This document shows, piece after piece, positions 59,590 to 64,000 of a stretch of DNA of 64,000 nt. The stretch lies in contig ML677334.1 of assembly GCA_007922305.1 (NCBI GenBank), positions 15,774,764 through 15,838,763 of the forward strand, written 5' to 3'. The notes under the pieces are model-generated. The model made no database searches, was not told the DNA's origin, and saw nothing but the letters and a program-made list of their open reading frames with translations. The stretch is from Dermatemys mawii (Eukaryota; Chordata; Testudines; Dermatemydidae). The position numbers and the translations under genes are program-made. Positions within the stretch are counted from its first letter, which is position 1. Each line of letters starts with the position of its first letter.

Positions 59590-60277
59590 CGTAGACTCCA
59601 AGGACTGAAGAGACCATTGTGATCATCTAATCTGACCACCTGTATAACACAGGCCATATAATTTCCCCAAAAGAATCCCTAGAGTAGAATTCCTAAGGGG
59701 AAAAATGCAATCTCAATTTAAAAATTCAATAATGAAGAATCCACCATAACGCTTGGTAAATTGTTTGAATGATTCATTACCCTGACTGTTAAAAATGCCT
59801 TACTTCCAGTCTGAATTTGTATAGCTTCAGCCATTGGATGATGTTATATTTTTCTCAGATTTGAAGACCCCATTATTAACCCTTTTCTTTTTAAGATAGA
59901 CAGACTCCAAGAGCTCAATCGCTATACATCATGTTTTCTAATCCTTTAATCATTCTTTGTAGTTCTTCTCTGAACCCTCTCCAATTTATCAGCAGCCTTC
60001 GTGAACTGGGGGATCAGAACTGGATCAGAACAGTATTCCAACAGTGGTCACATGTGTTCCAAATATAGAGGCAAAATAACCTTTCAATTCCTACTTGAGA
60101 TTCCTTTGTTTATACATACGAAGATACCGTTCGCTCTTTTGATGATAATGTTGCCCTGAGAGCTCATATTCAGCTGATTGTCAACCGTGACTCCTCAATC
60201 ATTTTCAGAGTTCCTGCTTCACAGAGTAAAGTCTCTCATCCTACAAGTATGACCTACATTCCTTGTTCCTAAATGTA
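59590..60277 (-). mobile_element. CR1 LINE 3' fragment, minus strand
   Basis: The left end carries 'GACCATTGTGATCATCTAATCTGACC', then 'GAATCCACCATAACGCTTGGTAAATTGTTTGAATG' and 'TTAATCATTCTTTGTAGTTCTTCTCTGAACCCTCTCC'. These are the antisense 3' UTR and reverse-transcriptase C-terminal region, co-linear with the element at 5050-5760. It is truncated at about 60277 within the 'TGACCTACATTCCTTGTTCC' segment. Confidence 0.85.
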
Positions 60278-60393
60278 GTTTCCTCTTTTTGGATGGATTG
60301 GCTGACTACAGCATATGAAGTGGCACAACTAAGTTACTTAAGGATGAAGTATGAAATGATGTGCTCCATGTTAAAAATATAGAGTTTACCTAT

Positions 60394-61187
60394 TGTGACA
60401 AAGTTCCTCCTGCCTTGGTGGGTCTGAGCTTATTGGCAGATTTGCTCACCCCAGAGATACATGGCAGCCTTCAGTATCGCTACTTCTGTGGCTGAAATCT
60501 GCCGTTCACTGAGCTAACCTCATCATTGGCCAGCATGGGAAAAAGGAAGAACAACAATCCCTGCAGTCTCTGCTGGCCCACCTAGTGGGTCGAGGAACAG
60601 GCCAGAGATCTTCCTCCCACAGTCTAGGTCAACTTCTCCGGTATCCAGTATGGAGTTGGAGGGATGGGGAGAATGTGGGCCCACCCTCTGCTCCAGGTTC
60701 CAGCCCAGGGCCCTGTGGATTGCAGCTGTCTAGATTGTCTCCTGTAACAGCTGCATGACAGCTACAACTCCCTGGACTACTTCCCCATGGCCTCCTCCCA
60801 ACACCTTCTTTATCCTCACCACAGGACCTTCCTTCTGGTGTCTGATAACACTTGTACTCCTCAGTCTTCCAGCAGTATGCTTCCCACTCTCAGCTCCTAG
60901 TGTCTTTTGCTCCCAGCTCCTTGCACATGCCCCTCACTGACTGAAGTGAGATCCTTTTTAAATCAGGTGCCCTAATTAGTCAGCCTGTCCTAACTGATTC
61001 TAGCAGCTTCTTAATTGGCTCCAGGTGTCCTAATTAGCCTGGCTGCCTTAATTGGCTCCAGCAAGTTCCTACTTGTTCTGGAACTGCCCGTTACCTTACC
61101 CAGGGAAAAGGGACCTGCTTAATCTGCGACTAATATATCTGCCTTCTATCACTCTCTTCTGTAGCCATCTGGCCTGACCCTGTCACA
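60394..61187 (-). mobile_element. LTR-like element related to copies A and B, minus strand
   Basis: A 794-bp element with plus-strand ends TGTGACAAAG and CCCTGTCACA. Read inverted it starts TGTGACAGGGTCAGGCCAG and contains 'GGGCCCTGGGCTGGAACCTGG' and the 'AGGACC...' end typical of the family. It is longer than copies A and B and diverged, so it is a different subfamily. Flanks CCTAT and GTGTA do not match, so no target duplication is seen. A 61-codon frame at 60755-60940 is not meaningful. Confidence 0.7.
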
Positions 61188-61833
61188 GTGTATGACTCTT
61201 AAAATTCAATGTTTATTAATGAATCTGAAATAGTTAATATTGGACTATTAGCGTAGCTCTCCTGCCAACTTGTTTCATATATATAGTTTGCATTACATTA
61301 CAATGCTCCTGTAATACATATTCCAGGACCTGAACACCCCTGAAAGTGTTATCAGGAAAAAAAGTCCAGAGTTCAAGAATGGCAGGATCCATAGAAATAA
61401 ACACTAATTCAAAACAATAGTGACAAATCATAAACTGGTGCCATTATTCAATATTTGATAAACTACCACACAGCTTTTTTTTCTATTCTTACTCTAAGCC
61501 ACTGCTGTGATTTCTAAGTACTGGAGTGGTGCCCCAGTAAGGTGTCGTGGAAAGAACACGTCTCATTAGGAAAGAATTTATGAAAGAGCTAGGCTTTGCA
61601 TTTCAATGTGAACACTTAGTTTCAGGCTTCTGAAATGATGAGTTCAGTTTCTGACCTCATCCTAGAGGTCTACTGCACTGCACCTGAGTCTGTCTAGGCC
61701 AGCTGATTTAGTGTCATTAGGGGGAATATTTATCTGTTGGGTAGATGGATCTGGGAGATATGCATGGCCTGGGCCAGTAACAGAGGAAGCAATGTGGATT
61801 AGGATTAGAGATTTGAATTTGATGAGGAAATGA
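61188..61833. other. Noncoding stretch, nothing recognised
   Basis: AT-rich, no named repeat or credible open frame. Confidence 0.45.
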
Positions 61834-61841
61834 ACCTGGAT

Positions 61842-61965
61842 TAGGGTGACCAGATGTCCTGATTTTATAGAGACAGTCCCAATTTTTGGGTCCTTTTCTT
61901 ATATAGGATCCTATTACCCCCAACCTCTGATCCCTACTTTTCACATTCGCTGTCTGGTCACCCTA
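61842..61965. mobile_element. 124-bp hAT-type MITE with exact 8-bp target duplication
   Basis: Perfect 13-base terminal inverted repeats TAGGGTGACCAGA at both ends and a perfect 8-bp duplication ACCTGGAT (61834-61841 and 61966-61973). Internal 'GATTTTATAGAGACAGTCCC' and 'GGGTCCTTTTCTTATATAGG' match a very abundant turtle MITE. Noncoding. Confidence 0.9.
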
Positions 61966-61973
61966 ACCTGGAT

Positions 61974-64000
61974 CCAGTGGAGGTTTGGGAATGTTACTGT
62001 GTTTGCGTTGTCTTTTGTCTCTTAACCTGTGTGCTGCCCAAGTTGCAGGTCCTGAGTTGTAACCACAACTAAAGAGAGTTTCGGGAATGGGCGTAATAAT
62101 ATGCAGATAGACCACACGGTGCTTATTCTAACCTACCTTTCATGTACGCAGCTTTCAAGTGCTCCTCATTCTGTCCACTTCCTGTCCCCCCCCCTTTTTT
62201 GATGGCATGCACTTTCTATAATCCTGTGGCCCATATATGTGAGTAATTCTCACTTCAGTAAATGGGAGAACATTGTACATGTAAAACCTACTGACTGAAG
62301 AGTCATGTTACAAAATATTTATCCGTGTCCAGATATTTATATCTGTCTCTGCAGATTATATCATATTTCTATGACAGAGTCTGTTTTAAAACATTATCTT
62401 AGTCTTTTTTGGAAGGTGACCTTTTCACTAACTACTTTACTTTCTCATTTTAAGACCTCTATTGCATTTGTCATTCTTTCACAGGAAAAAATATTATGCT
62501 TTTTTTATTTGAAAATATAATACTGTGGCAATATAGAGGAAGAGGTTGTGCATAATAATTTCCCTTAGAGTCGAAGGTTTAGACAATCCTGGTCTAAGTT
62601 TCTTGACATATGTAATACTGATAAACAATTTGTGACTTTCAGCACCTGGGTTTTGGTTCTTTTGTAATTTGTTTCATTTTCATCATGGAGTCAGTGAAAG
62701 TAGTATTATCCCTTGCTTTTTAAACTGTCAGAAATCATTACTCTCAGATTCACTTCATATAAACATGGATTGTACATTTCTGCCTTAAATCTTGTCACAG
62801 AAGACTGTGCAAAGCTGAAAATCCTAGACTGTCAGTATTTAGGAACTTTGTTTCTTATGTCAACAAAACATCCAAATCCCCTTGAAGAAGTTGTCCCTTG
62901 GCTGTTACCGTGTTCAGAGAATTTTTCACAGGGTCCATTATTAAACCATGCCTTTGAGTACAAGCTTTCTTTTCCCATAACTAATTTCTAATAACTAATA
63001 ACCAAGGTTGTGGTTACCTATTTTGTTTACTCTTATGAATTGGTTGTGTCTGCATTGTTGGAAAGCTTTAAGAAAAGCCTTATATTCATCATTCTTTTGA
63101 ACACCAAATACAGATTATTTATTAATTGTATTTCAGCATCATTTGAAATGGTAAAATTATCAGAATTCTGTATTCCCTGTGCCTTATACATTTGGCATTT
63201 TATTTGATATAGTATTAATCTTCATGTACCTACTCTTTGATTAGATGTCTAAAATCCATGTAAAAGTGTAGAAATGAGTTGTTATGCAAATTATTTGGCA
63301 ACTATATTTTAAGTGATCAAGTAACTGAAAAAATAATCAATATAAAATATTTTAACCTTATCATGCTGGCTTGCAGATTGTGTATATTTCCCTGCATTAC
63401 ATGGTATTAAGCATAATATTACAGTACATAGGTAAGTTATGATATAGTTGGAAAACAAACACAATTCTAGGTGCATGTATTAAATATATTTCCTCTAATC
63501 ATAGCAGACAGAATCCTTGTGTAACATAAACAAAAGCTTGACTTTAATGTGAATTAACAATGCTCTGAAAGGTGGAAGGAGCCTAATAGGCGGAGCTGAC
63601 AAGTGCAAAAGTGAGATGGAAGACCTAGAAAGATTTAATTTCCTACTAAATAATTATCCCTAAACTGTGTAAACTTCCTTAAACAGATACTTAGAAAATA
63701 AATTAAATAAAAATTTGTTTCAGTAACCCTCAGTGATATTAGCAGAGACTAGCAGCCTCCAAAATAATGCATCTATGGCAAGACTTATTCTCACCAATAA
63801 TGACAGGGCAAGCAGACATTACACCTTCCCTATTCTCATCAGACTGTAATAAAATTCCCATATTCACTATTTTCCATATTAATTTAAAGAAACATTCAGC
63901 ATAAAGGCTTAATTTTTTCTAACCTGATTCTGAATAATCTCTAACTTTTATAAGAGAGTATCATTTACTCTAAACTCATGATCCTAAACAATGATGCCTA
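61974..64000. other. Noncoding stretch to the window end
   Basis: AT-rich with a C10 run near 62188. Open frames of 65-92 codons (62713-62991 and 63010-63207, plus) lack motifs. No repeat family recognised. Confidence 0.45.

Noticed and set aside
1..64000. CRISPR array or prokaryotic operon
   Set aside because: No regularly spaced identical repeats, no ribosome-binding-site-led gene clusters, and the repeat content is vertebrate.

Overview
The window looks like gene-poor, AT-rich nuclear DNA from a sauropsid vertebrate, most likely a turtle. The evidence is the repeat content: CR1 LINE pieces, MIR-type SINEs with L2-like tails, a Penelope-like fragment with a GIY-YIG motif, TTA-flanked Harbinger-type MITEs, hAT-type MITEs and several LTR families that I recognise as common in turtle genomes. 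This assignment rests on memory of repeat families, not on a search. I found no host exon, rRNA gene, functional tRNA gene or CRISPR array. Nothing is organised as operons.

The one substantial coding region is a 562-codon uninterrupted ORF at 50871-52559 (+). It lies inside a complete-looking cut-and-paste transposon (50361-52904) that begins CACTG and ends CAGTG, with terminal inverted repeats matching at 11 of 12 end positions and a subterminal block conserved on both sides. The protein has a cysteine-pair-rich, ZAD-like N terminus, an acidic linker, and a C-terminal part with D, D, CxxC, HxxxxH and DEH..E..H motifs resembling a CACTA/Mirage/Chapaev (CMC) type DDE transposase. This is the best candidate for a poorly described system.

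Layout: 1-5 kb is mostly unannotatable DNA with a purine-rich tract. 5.05-6.45 kb is a minus-strand CR1. 8.16-9.64 kb holds two adjacent LTRs with exact 5-bp and 4-bp target duplications. 13.4-15.2 kb has a MIR, a CR1 tail and a MITE remnant. 16.4-19.3 kb is a repeat cluster: an LTR-like element, a MITE, and an LTR inserted in a TG/TA microsatellite. 23-28 kb has SINE tails and a palindromic element. 30.6-34 kb has a hairpin, a MITE and the Penelope-like remnant. 34.7 kb is a decayed CR1. 36-37.2 kb has two MITEs with clear target duplications. 44.1-44.8 kb is an LTR with a scrap of internal sequence. 46.8-49.2 kb has a MITE nested in a MIR, an inverted-repeat element and CR1 remnants. 50.4-52.9 kb is the CMC-like transposon. 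54.5-61.97 kb has two more LTRs of the 18.6-kb family, CR1 pieces, a MIR and a 124-bp hAT MITE. The rest is unique-looking noncoding DNA with short chance ORFs.
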